Shown: positions 19,140 through 28,779 of the stretch, piece after piece | Layout of the letters: every line of letters begins with the position of its first letter | How positions within the stretch are numbered: position 1 is the first letter of the stretch | Origin: Janthinobacterium sp. GW458P | GTDB lineage: Bacteria; Pseudomonadota; Gammaproteobacteria; Burkholderiales; Burkholderiaceae_D | Direction: 5' to 3' | Length of the DNA stretch: 64,000 nucleotides | Assembly: GCF_002127585.1 (NCBI RefSeq) | Contig: NZ_NEGZ01000006.1 | Location: 13,990 to 77,989, forward strand | The notes under the pieces: model-generated | The model's input: the letters and a program-made list of their open reading frames with translations, nothing else | What the model was told of the DNA's origin: nothing | Database searches by the model: none | Position numbers and translations under genes: made by a program

Positions 19140-20828
19140 ATGGTCACCAATATGGCCAACGAGAACGACATCAATACCCCCGATTCCAGCGACAGCGCGG
19201 ACAGCGCCGCAGCGCCGGCGAGCAGCAAGGCGCCGGCCGTGATCGCGCGCGAAGTCAAGCGCCGCCGCACTTTCGGCATCATTTCCCACCCGGATGCGGG
19301 CAAGACCACGCTGACGGAAAAACTGCTGCTGTTCTCGGGCGCGATCCAGATGGCCGGCACCGTCAAGGCCCGCAAATCGGGCCGCCACGCGACGTCGGAC
19401 TGGATGGAGATCGAGAAGCAGCGCGGCATTTCCGTCGCTTCCTCGGTGATGCAGTTCGAATTCCGCGACCACGTCGTCAACCTGCTCGACACCCCGGGCC
19501 ACCAGGACTTCTCGGAAGATACCTACCGCGTGCTGACGGCCGTCGACTCGGCCCTGATGGTGATCGATGCGGCCAAGGGCGTGGAAGCGCAGACGATCAA
19601 GCTGCTGGCCGTCTGCCGCATGCGCAATACGCCCATCGTCACCTTCATGAACAAGATGGACCGCGAGACGCGCGATCCGCTGGAACTGCTCGACGAACTC
19701 GAATCGGTGCTGAAGATCCAGTGCGCGCCCGTCACCTGGCCTATCGGCATGGGCAAGAACTTCCGCGGCGTGTACCACCTGCTGAACGACGAGATCATGC
19801 TGTTCAAGGCCGGCGAGGAAAAGGCCGACGGCGCCTTCGAAATCATCAAGGGCATCGACAATCCGCGCCTGCAGGAGATGTTCCCGCTTGAGATGGATCA
19901 ATTGCGCATGGAAGTCGAGCTGGTGCACGGCGCCTCGCATCCGTTCAACCTGGAGGAATTCCTCTCCGGCGTGCAGACGCCCGTGTTCTTCGGTTCGGCC
20001 ATCAACAACTTCGGCGTGCGCGAGATCCTGTCCGCGCTGGTCGACTGGGCGCCGGCGCCGCGCGAGCGCGACGCCACCGTGCGCTCCGTCGATCCGACCG
20101 AGCAGCCGTTCACGGGCTTCGTCTTCAAGATCCAGGCGAACATGGACCCGGCGCACCGCGACCGCATCGCCTTTTTGCGCGTGTGCTCGGGGCGTTTCGA
20201 GCGCGGCATGAAGGTCAAGCACTTGCGCCTGGGGCGCGAGATCAAGGTGTCGAACGTGGTGACCTTCATGGCATCGTCGCGCGAACAGGTGGAAGAAGCG
20301 TACGCGGGCGACATCATCGGCTTGCCGAACCACGGCAACATGCAGATCGGCGACAGTTTTTCCGAAGGCGAGATGCTGACCTTTACCGGCATCCCATACT
20401 TCGCGCCCGACTTCTTCCGCTCCGTGCGCATCCGTAATCCCTTGAAAATCAAGCAGTTGCACAAGGGTTTGCAGCAGCTGGGCGAAGAGGGCGCGGTGCA
20501 GGTCTTCAAGCCCGTGCAGGGCGGCGAACTGGTGCTGGGCGCTGTCGGCGTGCTGCAGTTCGAAGTGGTGGCCAGCCGTTTGCTCAACGAATATGGCGTC
20601 GACGCCGTGTTCGAGGGCACCAGCATCAGCAGCGCGCGCTGGGTCAGCTGCGACGACAAGCGCGTCCTGCAGGATTTCGAGAACGCGCTGGGCCACAACG
20701 TGGCCTACGATGCGGCCGGCAACATGGCCTATCTGGCCACGTCGGGCGTCAACCTGCGCCTGACGGAAGAGCGCTGGCCGAAGCTGACGTTCCACGCGAC
20801 GCGCGAGCATTCCGCGAAATTGGCTTGA
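19140..20828 (+). CDS. prfC: Peptide chain release factor 3
   Basis: A 562-residue translational GTPase that recycles RF1/RF2 from the ribosome after peptide release. G1 is HPDAGKTT (50-57), with DTPGH, NKMD and the switch [11 protein letters not shown] all present, followed by EF-G-like domains II and III. It has an N-terminal Ser/Asp/Ala-rich extension of about 35 residues before the GTPase compared with E. coli. AGGG eight bases before the ATG sets the start. Confidence 0.96.
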   Translation: MVTNMANENDINTPDSSDSADSAAAPASSKAPAVIAREVKRRRTFGIISHPDAGKTTLTEKLLLFSGAIQMAGTVKARKSGRHATSDWMEIEKQRGISVASSVMQFEFRDHVVNLLDTPGHQDFSEDTYRVLTAVDSALMVIDAAKGVEAQTIKLLAVCRMRNTPIVTFMNKMDRETRDPLELLDELESVLKIQCAPVTWPIGMGKNFRGVYHLLNDEIMLFKAGEEKADGAFEIIKGIDNPRLQEMFPLEMDQLRMEVELVHGASHPFNLEEFLSGVQTPVFFGSAINNFGVREILSALVDWAPAPRERDATVRSVDPTEQPFTGFVFKIQANMDPAHRDRIAFLRVCSGRFERGMKVKHLRLGREIKVSNVVTFMASSREQVEEAYAGDIIGLPNHGNMQIGDSFSEGEMLTFTGIPYFAPDFFRSVRIRNPLKIKQLHKGLQQLGEEGAVQVFKPVQGGELVLGAVGVLQFEVVASRLLNEYGVDAVFEGTSISSARWVSCDDKRVLQDFENALGHNVAYDAAGNMAYLATSGVNLRLTEERWPKLTFHATREHSAKLA

Positions 20829-20851
20829 TGAATATCAAGTAGGTGCCAGGG

Positions 20852-20881
20852 GGGCAGAACCAGCGGTTCTGCCCTTTTTTT
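20852..20881 (+). terminator. Strong intrinsic terminator of prfC
   Basis: GGGCAGAACC and GGTTCTGCCC form a perfect 10-bp stem on a three-base loop, followed by seven Ts. It overlaps the stop codon of the convergent GGDEF-EAL gene. Confidence 0.95.
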
Positions 20882-22772
20882 ACGCCGGCAGGATCGTGCG
20901 CGTGCTCCAGTCGCGCCGTTCCAGCAGCAATGCCGTCAGCTGCGCCGCCGTCATCGGGCGCGCGAAGAAGAAGCCCTGCACGTTGTCGCAGCCCGCTTTC
21001 CTTAAAAACTCCACCTGCTGCAGTGTTTCCACGCCTTCGGCCACCACTTTCAGGTGCAGGCTGTGCGCCATGGCGATGATGGCCGTGACGATGGCTTCGC
21101 CCTCGCCGGGCAGGTCGTGCACGAAGCTGCGGTCGATCTTCAGCTGGTCGATGGGCAGGCGCTTCAGGTAGGACATCGAGGAATAGCCGGTGCCGAAGTC
21201 GTCGACCGACAAATGGATGCCCGTTTCCTGCAGGCGCCGCATCAGTTCCACATTGGCGTGGATATTGTCCATCAATACCCCTTCCGTGATTTCCAGCTCC
21301 AGCAAGCCGTGCGGCAGCTGCGTCTCCTGCAGGATGGCGCGGATGTCGTCCATCAGGCCAGGATCGCTCGCCTGGCAGGCCGACAGGTTGACGGCCACAT
21401 GTTCCAGCGAATCGAGCAGGCCCGCCTTGCACCAGGCGGCCGCCTGGCGGCAGGCGCTTTGCAGCACCCAGCGCCCCAGGTCGACGATGATGCCGCTTTC
21501 CTCGGCCACGGGAATGAATTCGCTGGGGCTGAGCTGGCCCATGTCGCGGCAGTTCCAGCGTATCAGCGCTTCCACGCCGACGATGCGCCCGCTGCGCAGG
21601 TCGATCTGCGGCTGGTAATGCAGATACAGTTCCTCGTTCTGCAGGGCGCGGCGCAGGTTCGCTTCCATGCGCAGGCGGCGCTGGGCGCGCAGCTCCATTT
21701 CCGGCTGGAAGACGGCGTAGCGGTTCTTGCCCTGGTGCTTGGCGTGGTACATGGCCGTGTCGGCATTGCGCGTCAGGGTCGCCACGTCGCGCGCGTCGAA
21801 CGGGTACAGGCTCATGCCGATGCTGGCGCTGACGTACAGCTGGTGGCCTTCGATGGCGAACGGTTCGGCCAGCACGGCGAGGATCTTGCGCGACACGCTG
21901 GCCATTTCCGAGGCGTCGTCGGCCGGTTCGACGATGACGACGAATTCGTCGCCGCCGATGCGGCAGATGATGTCGGTGGTGCGCAGGATGGCCATCAGGC
22001 GTTCGGCGACGAGCTTGAGCAGCTGGTCGCCGCAGTGGTGGCCCAGGGTGTCGTTGACCACCTTGAAGTTGTCCAGGTCCAGCAGCAGCAGGCCCACGCT
22101 GCTGTCCTGGCGGTCGGCGCGCGCCAGCGCGTAGGCCAGGGCGTCATTGAATTCATGCCGGTTCGGCAGCTGCGTGACGGGGTCGACGTGGGCCAGGTAA
22201 TGCAGATGGTTTTCCGCATGCTGGGCGGCGATGCGCGTGCGGCGCACCATCAGGGTCGTCAAGCCGAACGCGCACAGGCTGACGAGCAGGGTAAAGGCGG
22301 CAAAATGCGCGAGGCTGCGGTATTGCTGCGCCAGGCTGGCGCGCAGGAACAGGGCGCCGCCGCCAGGCAGGGAGGCAGTGAAGGTGGCGTTGCCAGCCAG
22401 AAAGTCAACGTGCAGGCCCGGGCGCGGCGCGGCCGGCGCGGCATCGGCGCCGTGGCGCGCATAGCGGGCAAACGGCGTGCCCTCGGGTTTGTACAGCAGC
22501 GCCTGCTGGAGTTGGGGAGCGGCGGACAGGGTGGCAAGCGTTTGCTCTGCGGCAAGGAGATTGTTCTGGCGCAAGGCCGCGCTGGCGGCGGGAGCCAGCA
22601 TGCCGGCCTGTATCTGCAGGTTGCGCTGCAATGATGCTTGCAAGGAAAACCACTGGAACAGCACCAGCAGCAGGCTGGCGGCCGTCAGCATGGCTGCCGC
22701 GGCCAGCAGGTTCAGCCTGGCTATCCGGTCGCCGCGCAATTGCGCCGACGGCAGCATCAATGGCGTCATCAT
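20880..22772 (-). CDS. Membrane diguanylate cyclase/phosphodiesterase (GGDEF-EAL)
   Basis: 630 residues. A first membrane helix (22-42), a periplasmic domain of about 110 residues (CHASE8-like by placement), a second helix (157-177), then a GGDEF domain with an intact GGDEF site (273-277) and inhibitory RxxD (RTTD, 264-267), then an EAL domain with EAL (401-403), NLSACQ, ELEITEGVLM, DDFGTGYSS and KIDRSFV. Both the synthesis and breakdown sites for cyclic-di-GMP are complete, so net activity cannot be told from sequence. Confidence 0.93.
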   Translation of the reverse strand: MMTPLMLPSAQLRGDRIARLNLLAAAAMLTAASLLLVLFQWFSLQASLQRNLQIQAGMLAPAASAALRQNNLLAAEQTLATLSAAPQLQQALLYKPEGTPFARYARHGADAAPAAPRPGLHVDFLAGNATFTASLPGGGALFLRASLAQQYRSLAHFAAFTLLVSLCAFGLTTLMVRRTRIAAQHAENHLHYLAHVDPVTQLPNRHEFNDALAYALARADRQDSSVGLLLLDLDNFKVVNDTLGHHCGDQLLKLVAERLMAILRTTDIICRIGGDEFVVIVEPADDASEMASVSRKILAVLAEPFAIEGHQLYVSASIGMSLYPFDARDVATLTRNADTAMYHAKHQGKNRYAVFQPEMELRAQRRLRMEANLRRALQNEELYLHYQPQIDLRSGRIVGVEALIRWNCRDMGQLSPSEFIPVAEESGIIVDLGRWVLQSACRQAAAWCKAGLLDSLEHVAVNLSACQASDPGLMDDIRAILQETQLPHGLLELEITEGVLMDNIHANVELMRRLQETGIHLSVDDFGTGYSSMSYLKRLPIDQLKIDRSFVHDLPGEGEAIVTAIIAMAHSLHLKVVAEGVETLQQVEFLRKAGCDNVQGFFFARPMTAAQLTALLLERRDWSTRTILPA

Positions 22773-23356
22773 GCCGCCTTTCCTTGCCGGCCCGGCTTGC
22801 CGCCGCCCCGTGTGATCCCGCCTCGCCCTGCCATACTTTGCGTTCCAGTCTGATGAAAACCGATGTGAGCCGGAACTCTCAACGTGTTGTTAAGGCCGAC
22901 ATATTGTCATTTTGCAGCGTGAAAGTACAGGCTGTGCGGCAATTTAGTGGGCCAGCCGCAGTCCGGCGGCAGCATGCATGGCGACCAGGGAGAAGCAGGC
23001 CGGCACAGGCTAAAAAACGAGGCATGTCTTTCTAATAATTTTTGTGTTTTATTTTAATCCTTTTTTTGCCGGCTGGTTTTTTTTCAAAAAAGAGATGCTG
23101 GCCGTAAACAAAATGCCGTGGTGAATAACTTTGCGGCGGCTGCCGAGTTTATTGCTGGTGTAAATATTGCATTGCAAGTCGTTGATTTTAATAAATTTTA
23201 CGGGGGAATGTGCAAACGCTATGGCCTTGCCACGCGAGTTCGTCCATAATCCGCTGATGATGGACGTTCTGATGCTGTTTGTTTTGTCTGCCGCGGCCAA
23301 GTAACTTGCCGCCAGCGAAACCGGACGCCGCCCTAATGATAATCAGTGAGGATATC
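22773..23356. other. 584-bp gap with an AT-rich core; no supported gene
   Basis: Between the divergent GGDEF-EAL and rnk genes. Bases about 23030-23220 are markedly AT-rich against the GC-rich neighbours, with runs of T and A. Several short ORFs occur, including one from a GTG at 23122 (about 40 codons), but none has a ribosome binding site or a recognisable product. It probably holds two divergent promoters; it could also be a gene remnant. Confidence 0.5.
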
Positions 23357-23764
23357 TTGGAAAAAAAACCAAAAATTATTTTGTCGTCACAAGACCTGGA
23401 ACGACTGGAAGCGTTGTTGTATGCCTTGGGAAATAACTTGTCGCCGGACAAAGCCGCCTTGCTCGATGAGCTGGGCCGCGCCGAGGTGCTCGAGCCGCAG
23501 GAGATACCGCCGACCGTCGTGACGATGAATTCCACCGTGCGCTTCACGGTGGAGAACAAGGAAGAGTTTTGCCTGACGCTCGTCTATCCGAAGGACGTGG
23601 AAGGCCAGGCCGACCGCATTTCCGTGCTGGCGCCCGTCGGCAGTGCGCTGCTGGGCCTGTCTGTCGGCGACAGCATCGCCTGGCCTATGCCCGGCGGCGT
23701 GGTGAAGGTGAAGATCGAGGAAATCGTCTATCAGCCTGAACGGGCCGGCGAATACCACCGCTAG
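23357..23764 (+). CDS. rnk: Regulator of nucleoside diphosphate kinase (GreA/GreB-like)
   Basis: 135 residues if started at the TTG at 23357, which has GAGG six bases upstream and gives the same length as E. coli Rnk. An ATG at 23336 in the same frame has no ribosome binding site. The N-terminal short coiled-coil (SSQDLERLEALLYALG) and the C-terminal FKBP-like domain with ILAPVGSALLGLSVGDSIAWPMPGG match Rnk, which binds RNA polymerase at the secondary channel and affects nucleotide levels and alginate/polyP-type phenotypes in other species. Confidence 0.85.
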   Translation: MEKKPKIILSSQDLERLEALLYALGNNLSPDKAALLDELGRAEVLEPQEIPPTVVTMNSTVRFTVENKEEFCLTLVYPKDVEGQADRISVLAPVGSALLGLSVGDSIAWPMPGGVVKVKIEEIVYQPERAGEYHR

Positions 23765-23827
23765 GCGCGGCAAGCAGTGACGGCGGACGGCGCCTGCCGT
23801 TCGCCTGCCAGGCCGTGTTTCCAATAG

Positions 23828-24856
23828 TCAACTATTGCGTTGCACGCGCACCACCAGCCATCCCGCCACGACCGTGAACGTGACGATGATGGCAACGATG
23901 ATCCAGAAGCCCTGCGGGTGCTGGGCCAGCGGAATTCCCCCCACATTCATGCCCAGCATGCCGGCGATGATATTGATCGGCAAGGCCAGCACGGTGACGA
24001 TGGTCAGCACGAACAGGCTGCGGCTGTTTTCCTCGTTGACCCTGGCGGCAATCTCTTCCTGCAGCAATTTGATGCGTTCCTGCAGCGAGGACATATCGCT
24101 GAGCACGACGGAAAACTCCTCCGTCGACTGGCGCAATTCCAGGCTGTCCAGCTCCGACACCCATGCGGGCGGGCGCTGCAGCAGGCGGAACAGGGCGGCC
24201 GGTTCCGGCGCCAGCAGGCGCTGCAGCCGTACCAGCACGCGCCGCATGGCGCCCAGGTCTTCGCGTTTCGGCACCAGCCGCCCGGCCAGCAAGTGGTCTT
24301 CGATGTCGTCGACCCGCGCCACGGCGTCGCGCACGATGTTGACCAGTACGTCGGCCTGGTCGCGCAGCAGATGGACCAGCAGCTCCACCGACGAGCGGAT
24401 CGGCTCGTGGTTCTTGATGACGGCCTGGCGCAGGCGTTCGATCGACTGCAGCGGCGCGCGGCGCGCCGTGATGACGAGGTCTTGCGCCACGCTGGCCCAC
24501 ATGGTGGAAATGTCGGACGCCTCGAACGAGAAATTGTGCACCACGTCGTTGACGACGGCGATCAGGGTGTTTTCCGCCTGCTCGATGCGCGTGGAGCGCG
24601 AGCCCTGGTGCAGGGTTTCATAGAATTCGTCGGCCAGCTGCGTATGCGTCATCAGCCATTTTTCGCTGGCCGCATGCGACAAATTAAAATGCAGCCAGAC
24701 GAATTCCTGCGCCGGCCGTGCCGCGCCCGCATTGAGCCAGGCCAGTGCGGCCGTCGAGTCGAGCGCCAGCGGCTGACCGTCGCGGCCAAACAGGAAGCCC
24801 CAGACGAGGCCCGAGGTGTCCGAGCCATAGGTAAAGCCGGCAGTTTCCATCGCCAT
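23828..24856 (-). CDS. CorA-family divalent metal transporter, ZntB-like
   Basis: 342 residues: a large cytoplasmic N-terminal domain with the LHFNLSHAASEKWL core, a long helix, and two C-terminal membrane helices joined by the periplasmic GMNVGG loop that defines the CorA superfamily. The sequence pattern after GMN and the EENSRSLFVLTIVT segment fit the ZntB branch (zinc) better than CorA proper (magnesium), but ion choice is inference. A stand-alone gene. Confidence 0.85.
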   Translation of the reverse strand: MAMETAGFTYGSDTSGLVWGFLFGRDGQPLALDSTAALAWLNAGAARPAQEFVWLHFNLSHAASEKWLMTHTQLADEFYETLHQGSRSTRIEQAENTLIAVVNDVVHNFSFEASDISTMWASVAQDLVITARRAPLQSIERLRQAVIKNHEPIRSSVELLVHLLRDQADVLVNIVRDAVARVDDIEDHLLAGRLVPKREDLGAMRRVLVRLQRLLAPEPAALFRLLQRPPAWVSELDSLELRQSTEEFSVVLSDMSSLQERIKLLQEEIAARVNEENSRSLFVLTIVTVLALPINIIAGMLGMNVGGIPLAQHPQGFWIIVAIIVTFTVVAGWLVVRVQRNS

Positions 24857-24972
24857 CGTGAATCTTTCTCGCGCAGTGTGATTGATCGTCGCGCGATGTT
24901 AATACACGGATATGTCCGGAAAATGACAAGGCCACCGCGATGGGTGGCCTGGACGGGAACTGCCGCCGCGGA

Positions 24973-25671
24973 TTAGTTGCGATGGGGATTGTCGGGCCGA
25001 CGGTCGTCGCGGTTCGGAATGCCGTCGCCGTCGCGGTCGTGGCGGTTGCCATTGTCGCGGTCATAGCGGTTGGGGATGCCGTCCCGGTCGCGGTCGCCGT
25101 TCGGGCCGCGTGGCGACCAGCGGCCTTGCTCCATCTGCCAGCGGCCGTCGCGCTGGTTCCAGGCGGGCGGCGCATACACGTAGCCGGGGCGTTCGGCGAT
25201 CCACACGCCCGGCGTCCAGGCATAGCGCTGGGCACGCCATTCCCAGTGGCCGGGCGCCCAGACGTAGCCGTGGCGCGCGCGCGGGATGGCTTCGCGGCGC
25301 GGCGGCGGCGGGGCGATGCGGATCTCGTCATAGCGCACGGGCTGCACCTGCGCCGCGACCCAGCCACCCCGGTCCAGGCGCCATTGATTGTTTTCCTGTA
25401 CCCAGGCGGCGCGGCGGTACTGGTTGCCGCCCCGTTCACGCAGCCATTCGCCGCTGTTCCAGACGTGGCGGTGGCCGTCCCAGTTCCAGTAGCCGGGCGC
25501 CCAGACATAGCCGGCGCGCGCTGGCGGCACGCTTTCAAACCGTGGTGGAGGCGGGGCGTTGCCGATGACAATGCTGACGCCGACCTGGCTTTGCGCCATC
25601 GCCTGGACTGGCAAGAAGGCTGCGGTGCTGATGGCGAGCATGGCTGCTGCGTAGAGTGTGATGGGTTTCAT
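24973..25671 (-). CDS. Exported YXWGXW/WAPGYW-repeat protein with Asp-rich repeat tail
   Basis: 232 residues with a Sec signal peptide cleaved near AMAQ. The body repeats an aromatic motif, [18 protein letters not shown] and [18 protein letters not shown] plus shorter versions, the YXWGXW family found in proteobacterial envelope proteins of unknown role. The last 45 residues hold [14 protein letters not shown] and [12 protein letters not shown], which look like calcium-binding thrombospondin type 3 repeats. The start at 25671 puts the signal peptide first. Confidence 0.78.
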   Translation of the reverse strand: MKPITLYAAAMLAISTAAFLPVQAMAQSQVGVSIVIGNAPPPPRFESVPPARAGYVWAPGYWNWDGHRHVWNSGEWLRERGGNQYRRAAWVQENNQWRLDRGGWVAAQVQPVRYDEIRIAPPPPRREAIPRARHGYVWAPGHWEWRAQRYAWTPGVWIAERPGYVYAPPAWNQRDGRWQMEQGRWSPRGPNGDRDRDGIPNRYDRDNGNRHDRDGDGIPNRDDRRPDNPHRN

Positions 25672-25877
25672 TTCCGTCTCCATTTCGGTGAGTGCATGAA
25701 ATGGACTATAGACACTTGCCGGCGCGGTGATCGCCTTTGATTCAACTTATTACAATTGACACAATGCTGGGTGTCCGTGTATCCGTGGCGGATACAAATG
25801 GCGGCCTGGCGCGGATACTTGCTGTGTGGAATTAATGGTGCTGCGGCGCCAGGCGGCGCGGGGGCGTCATGCGCGGC

Positions 25878-26126
25878 TCACAGTGCGCTGGCGGTGGCAT
25901 TGGCCAGCATGGCCTGGCGTTCCTCGATCAGCGAGGTCTTCTTTTCCTGTTCCGTCAGGCGTTTGGCGCTGACGACCACCACGGGAATGGCGTGCGCCCG
26001 CGCCACGTCGCCAGCCTTGGCGGGCTGCGGCTGCATGAAGCTGACATAGCTGGCGGCGCAAGCGATGGCGACGGCGACGGTGAAGATGACTTCCATGTTG
26101 TTCAGCGTGCTTTTCAGTGGTTTCAT
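25878..26126 (-). CDS. Small single-pass membrane protein, 82 residues
   Basis: Not recognised. MKPLKSTLNNMEVIFTVAVA begins a protein with one hydrophobic segment (12-30) followed by a soluble tail with a basic-acidic helix (KRLTEQEKKTSLIEERQAML). AAAGGA lies just before the ATG. It could be a type II anchored protein or carry an uncleaved signal. It is divergent from the zinc-ribbon/SPFH-like gene. Confidence 0.6.
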   Translation of the reverse strand: MKPLKSTLNNMEVIFTVAVAIACAASYVSFMQPQPAKAGDVARAHAIPVVVVSAKRLTEQEKKTSLIEERQAMLANATASAL

Positions 26127-26438
26127 GATCGTTCCTTTCGGGTGGCGGGTGGGTATGCATGCACTGTAGCCAAGGGCGCGCCGGGCCGCCATGCGCATGC
26201 GACCAGCCGTGGTTTTGGCGGGATGGCCTGCAAAAAAACGGCGCTGAAACGCCGGCGGGGGCGGCTGGTGGTGCGACGGCTGGAATTGAGGGCTAAATAG
26301 CCCTGTATCCGGGCATATGAATGCAATTGCCACATGGCATTATTTGAGACTGCGCGGCGTAGCGTGCGCCGCCGGCGCTCCTGCTAGAATCGCTACGGCA
26401 GCCAGCGCGCGCGCAATCATTCTCATCAGGAGTCACAC
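26127..26438. other. 312-bp divergent intergenic region
   Basis: Separates the small membrane protein gene (minus) from the zinc-ribbon/SPFH-like gene (plus). It contains two short hairpins, CGGCG-CTGAAA-CGCCG near 26241 and GGGCTAAATAGCCC near 26290, and a possible -10 TAGAAT near 26385 for the plus-strand gene. No ORF in it is supported. Confidence 0.5.
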
Positions 26439-28760
26439 ATGTTCCAATTGTTTGGTTTTGGCGGCGCCCGCTGTCCCCGTTGCGAGCACAGGAACGGCGC
26501 CGCCGCCGGTTACTGCGCGCAGTGCGGCCTGTCGCTGGGCGCGCCCGACAGCGATGCGGTGCTGCACGCCAACCAGTGGCGCCTGGCCGACGAACAGCTG
26601 GCCCTGTTCTTTGGCGTGCGCGAGCTGTCGTCCCTGTTCGGCGCCGCCGCGCGCCGCCTGCAGGTGCCCGCCGAAACGCGCGCCTGGATCGTGCAGACGG
26701 ACGCTTTCACCTTGATACCGGCTGGCGACTACGACAGCGCCGCCTTCTTTGCGCGCCTGCCGGCGCTGCTGCCGGCGCGCCCGGCCGAAGTGCTGATCGC
26801 GCGCGCCGGCGCCGTGAACCTCGATTTCGACCTGCCCGACCTGGCCAGCACGGAACTGCTGAACATCGCCGCCTCGCTGCGCGTGGACATCGCGCTGGGC
26901 CAGCCCGATGCGTTCGCGCGCCAGTTCATGCGCGCGCCGGGCGCCGTCACGCGCGCCCACCTGCACGCCTTGCTGCTGCCGTCCGTGCGCCAGATTGCGC
27001 TGGAATTCATCGGCAGCCGCGCGCTGCGCGAGATGGACGCGAATGCCGACCTGCGGCCCGAATTGAACGAACGCCTGCAATCGGCCCTGACGCAGCGCCT
27101 GGCGCCGTCCGGCCTGGCCGTGGCGCGCGTGGAAACGCTCAGCCTGCGCCACGACAAGCGCGCCGGCGACGGTTCCGCCGCTGCCAGCATCGGCACGCTG
27201 TGGCTGGGCGGCTTGCCGGCGCAGGAACTGGAGCAGCACAGCCTGGAGCGCATGAAACAGCTCGACCAGCTGTATGACGAGGAAGAATGGCAGCGCATCC
27301 GCCGCGAAGAGCTGGCGGCGCGCCATGCGCAGCGGCGCGCCGAGCTGCAGCAGGACGCGACGGTGGAAAAGGCCGAACTGGGCCACCAGGAGGCGGAACG
27401 CCTGCAGGCGCTGCGCGGACGCCAGATCGACCTGTACGGCCGCATCCTGGAAGCGAAATCGCGGCGCCAGGCGCTCGACCACGGCGCCGCGCTGGCGCTG
27501 GGCGAACTGGAACAGGAGCTGGCGCAGAAGGGCGCGCAGCGCGCCGATGAAGCGGCCAACTGGGAACACGTGCGCGCGCTGGCCGCCATCAAGATGCGCA
27601 GCGAGCTGGAATTGTCACAGCTGAGCGGGCGCGAGCAGATCCAGCTGGCGCAGCAGCGCTTCACGCACCAGGTGCATTTGCAGTCGATCGCGCAGCAGGT
27701 CGAGAGCGCGCTGCTGATCGACGACGAGGCGGGCCGCCGCGCCCAGCTGGCGCGCCTGCGCCAGGCGGAAGCGGACGCCGCCCGGCGCGAGGCGCAGCTG
27801 GAGGCGGAGCAGCACCAGGCCGCCTGGCAGGGCCTGATGCTGGCCAACGCGGCGCGCAAGCGCGAGGCCGAGCGGGTGCAGGAGTGGGAAGACCAGATGC
27901 AGCTGGCGCGCCAGCGCGAACTGCTGCGCGCCGAGGCGCACAAGGACGAGGCGGCCCAGGTGCAGGCGGCGGAAATCGCGGAAAAGGTGGCGGCGCTGCG
28001 CCGCGGCGGCGCGCGCGAAGAGGCCGTCGCGCAGCAGGAAAAGCTGCTGCGCACCATCGAGGCGGACGGCGTGCACGCGCGCCAGCTGCAGCAGCAAGCG
28101 CAGCTGGCGCAGTTCGACGCGCTGGCCATCGAGGAACAGCGCCAGCAGCTGCGCCAGCTGGAACAGGAAGCGCAATGGCAGCGCGACCTGCTGGCCATGG
28201 CACAGCAGCGCGACACCGATTACGCGCGCTGGAAGGGCGAATACGAAGCCCTGCTGGCGCAGCAGGCGCACGCGGCCGAACTGGCGCGCATCGACATCGA
28301 CCGCATCGAGAAAATCGGCACCCTGAGCGACACGGGCAAGCTGGCCATGGCCGCCGGGCAGAATGCGGCCGCGCTGGCGCAAGTGCTGAAGGTGCAGCTG
28401 CAGGCGGGCATGAGCGCCGAGCAGCTCCACGCGCTGGCGGCGCTGGCGGCGGCCGAGAACAGCGTCGCGCCGCTGGACGCGCTGCGCATGGCGCAGGACA
28501 GCGTGGCGCAGGAACGCAGCTACCTGGAAGGCCAGGCGGAGCGCGAACGGCGCCAGCAGCTCGACCTGATCAACTTGCAAAATGCGGCGCATGCGCACGG
28601 CCTGTCGGCGCAGGCGCAGCTGGGCGCGGCCGTGGCGCAGGCGCTGCAGCCAGGCGCCGCTGCTGCGGCTCCGGCGCGCTGCAAGAACGGCCATGCGCAG
28701 CGCGCCGGCCATCCGGAAGATAAATTCTGCGCCGCCTGCGGCGTCGCCTTGCAGCCTTGA
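26439..28760 (+). CDS. Zinc-ribbon / SPFH-like / coiled-coil / zinc-ribbon protein
   Basis: A 773-residue protein with a paired-cysteine zinc ribbon at each end: C12, C15, C26, C29 at the N-terminus and CKNGH plus CAACG at the C-terminus. Residues about 75-280 have the hydrophobic and charge pattern of an SPFH/Band-7 domain, ending RLAPSGLAVARVETLSLRHD. From 280 to 700 it is almost continuous Glu/Gln/Arg/Ala coiled-coil. There is no signal peptide. SPFH proteins with zinc ribbons (B. subtilis YdjI type) act at membranes under envelope stress; a similar role is my inference. The kinase-FGE gene starts 19 bases downstream and is surely co-transcribed. Confidence 0.75.
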   Translation: MFQLFGFGGARCPRCEHRNGAAAGYCAQCGLSLGAPDSDAVLHANQWRLADEQLALFFGVRELSSLFGAAARRLQVPAETRAWIVQTDAFTLIPAGDYDSAAFFARLPALLPARPAEVLIARAGAVNLDFDLPDLASTELLNIAASLRVDIALGQPDAFARQFMRAPGAVTRAHLHALLLPSVRQIALEFIGSRALREMDANADLRPELNERLQSALTQRLAPSGLAVARVETLSLRHDKRAGDGSAAASIGTLWLGGLPAQELEQHSLERMKQLDQLYDEEEWQRIRREELAARHAQRRAELQQDATVEKAELGHQEAERLQALRGRQIDLYGRILEAKSRRQALDHGAALALGELEQELAQKGAQRADEAANWEHVRALAAIKMRSELELSQLSGREQIQLAQQRFTHQVHLQSIAQQVESALLIDDEAGRRAQLARLRQAEADAARREAQLEAEQHQAAWQGLMLANAARKREAERVQEWEDQMQLARQRELLRAEAHKDEAAQVQAAEIAEKVAALRRGGAREEAVAQQEKLLRTIEADGVHARQLQQQAQLAQFDALAIEEQRQQLRQLEQEAQWQRDLLAMAQQRDTDYARWKGEYEALLAQQAHAAELARIDIDRIEKIGTLSDTGKLAMAAGQNAAALAQVLKVQLQAGMSAEQLHALAALAAAENSVAPLDALRMAQDSVAQERSYLEGQAERERRQQLDLINLQNAAHAHGLSAQAQLGAAVAQALQPGAAAAAPARCKNGHAQRAGHPEDKFCAACGVALQP

Positions 28761-28779
28761 CGGAAGCGTTTCACCCCAG

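Noticed and set aside
18963..20810. Minus-strand ORF of 615 codons opposite prfC
   Set aside because: prfC carries all GTPase motifs on the plus strand; the antisense frame has none.
22631..23035. Plus-strand ORF of 134 codons over the 5' end of the GGDEF-EAL gene
   Set aside because: Overlaps the membrane helix region of a well-supported minus-strand gene and encodes a basic low-complexity product.
23122..23250. GTG-started ORF of about 40 codons in the AT-rich gap
   Set aside because: No ribosome binding site and no recognisable product.
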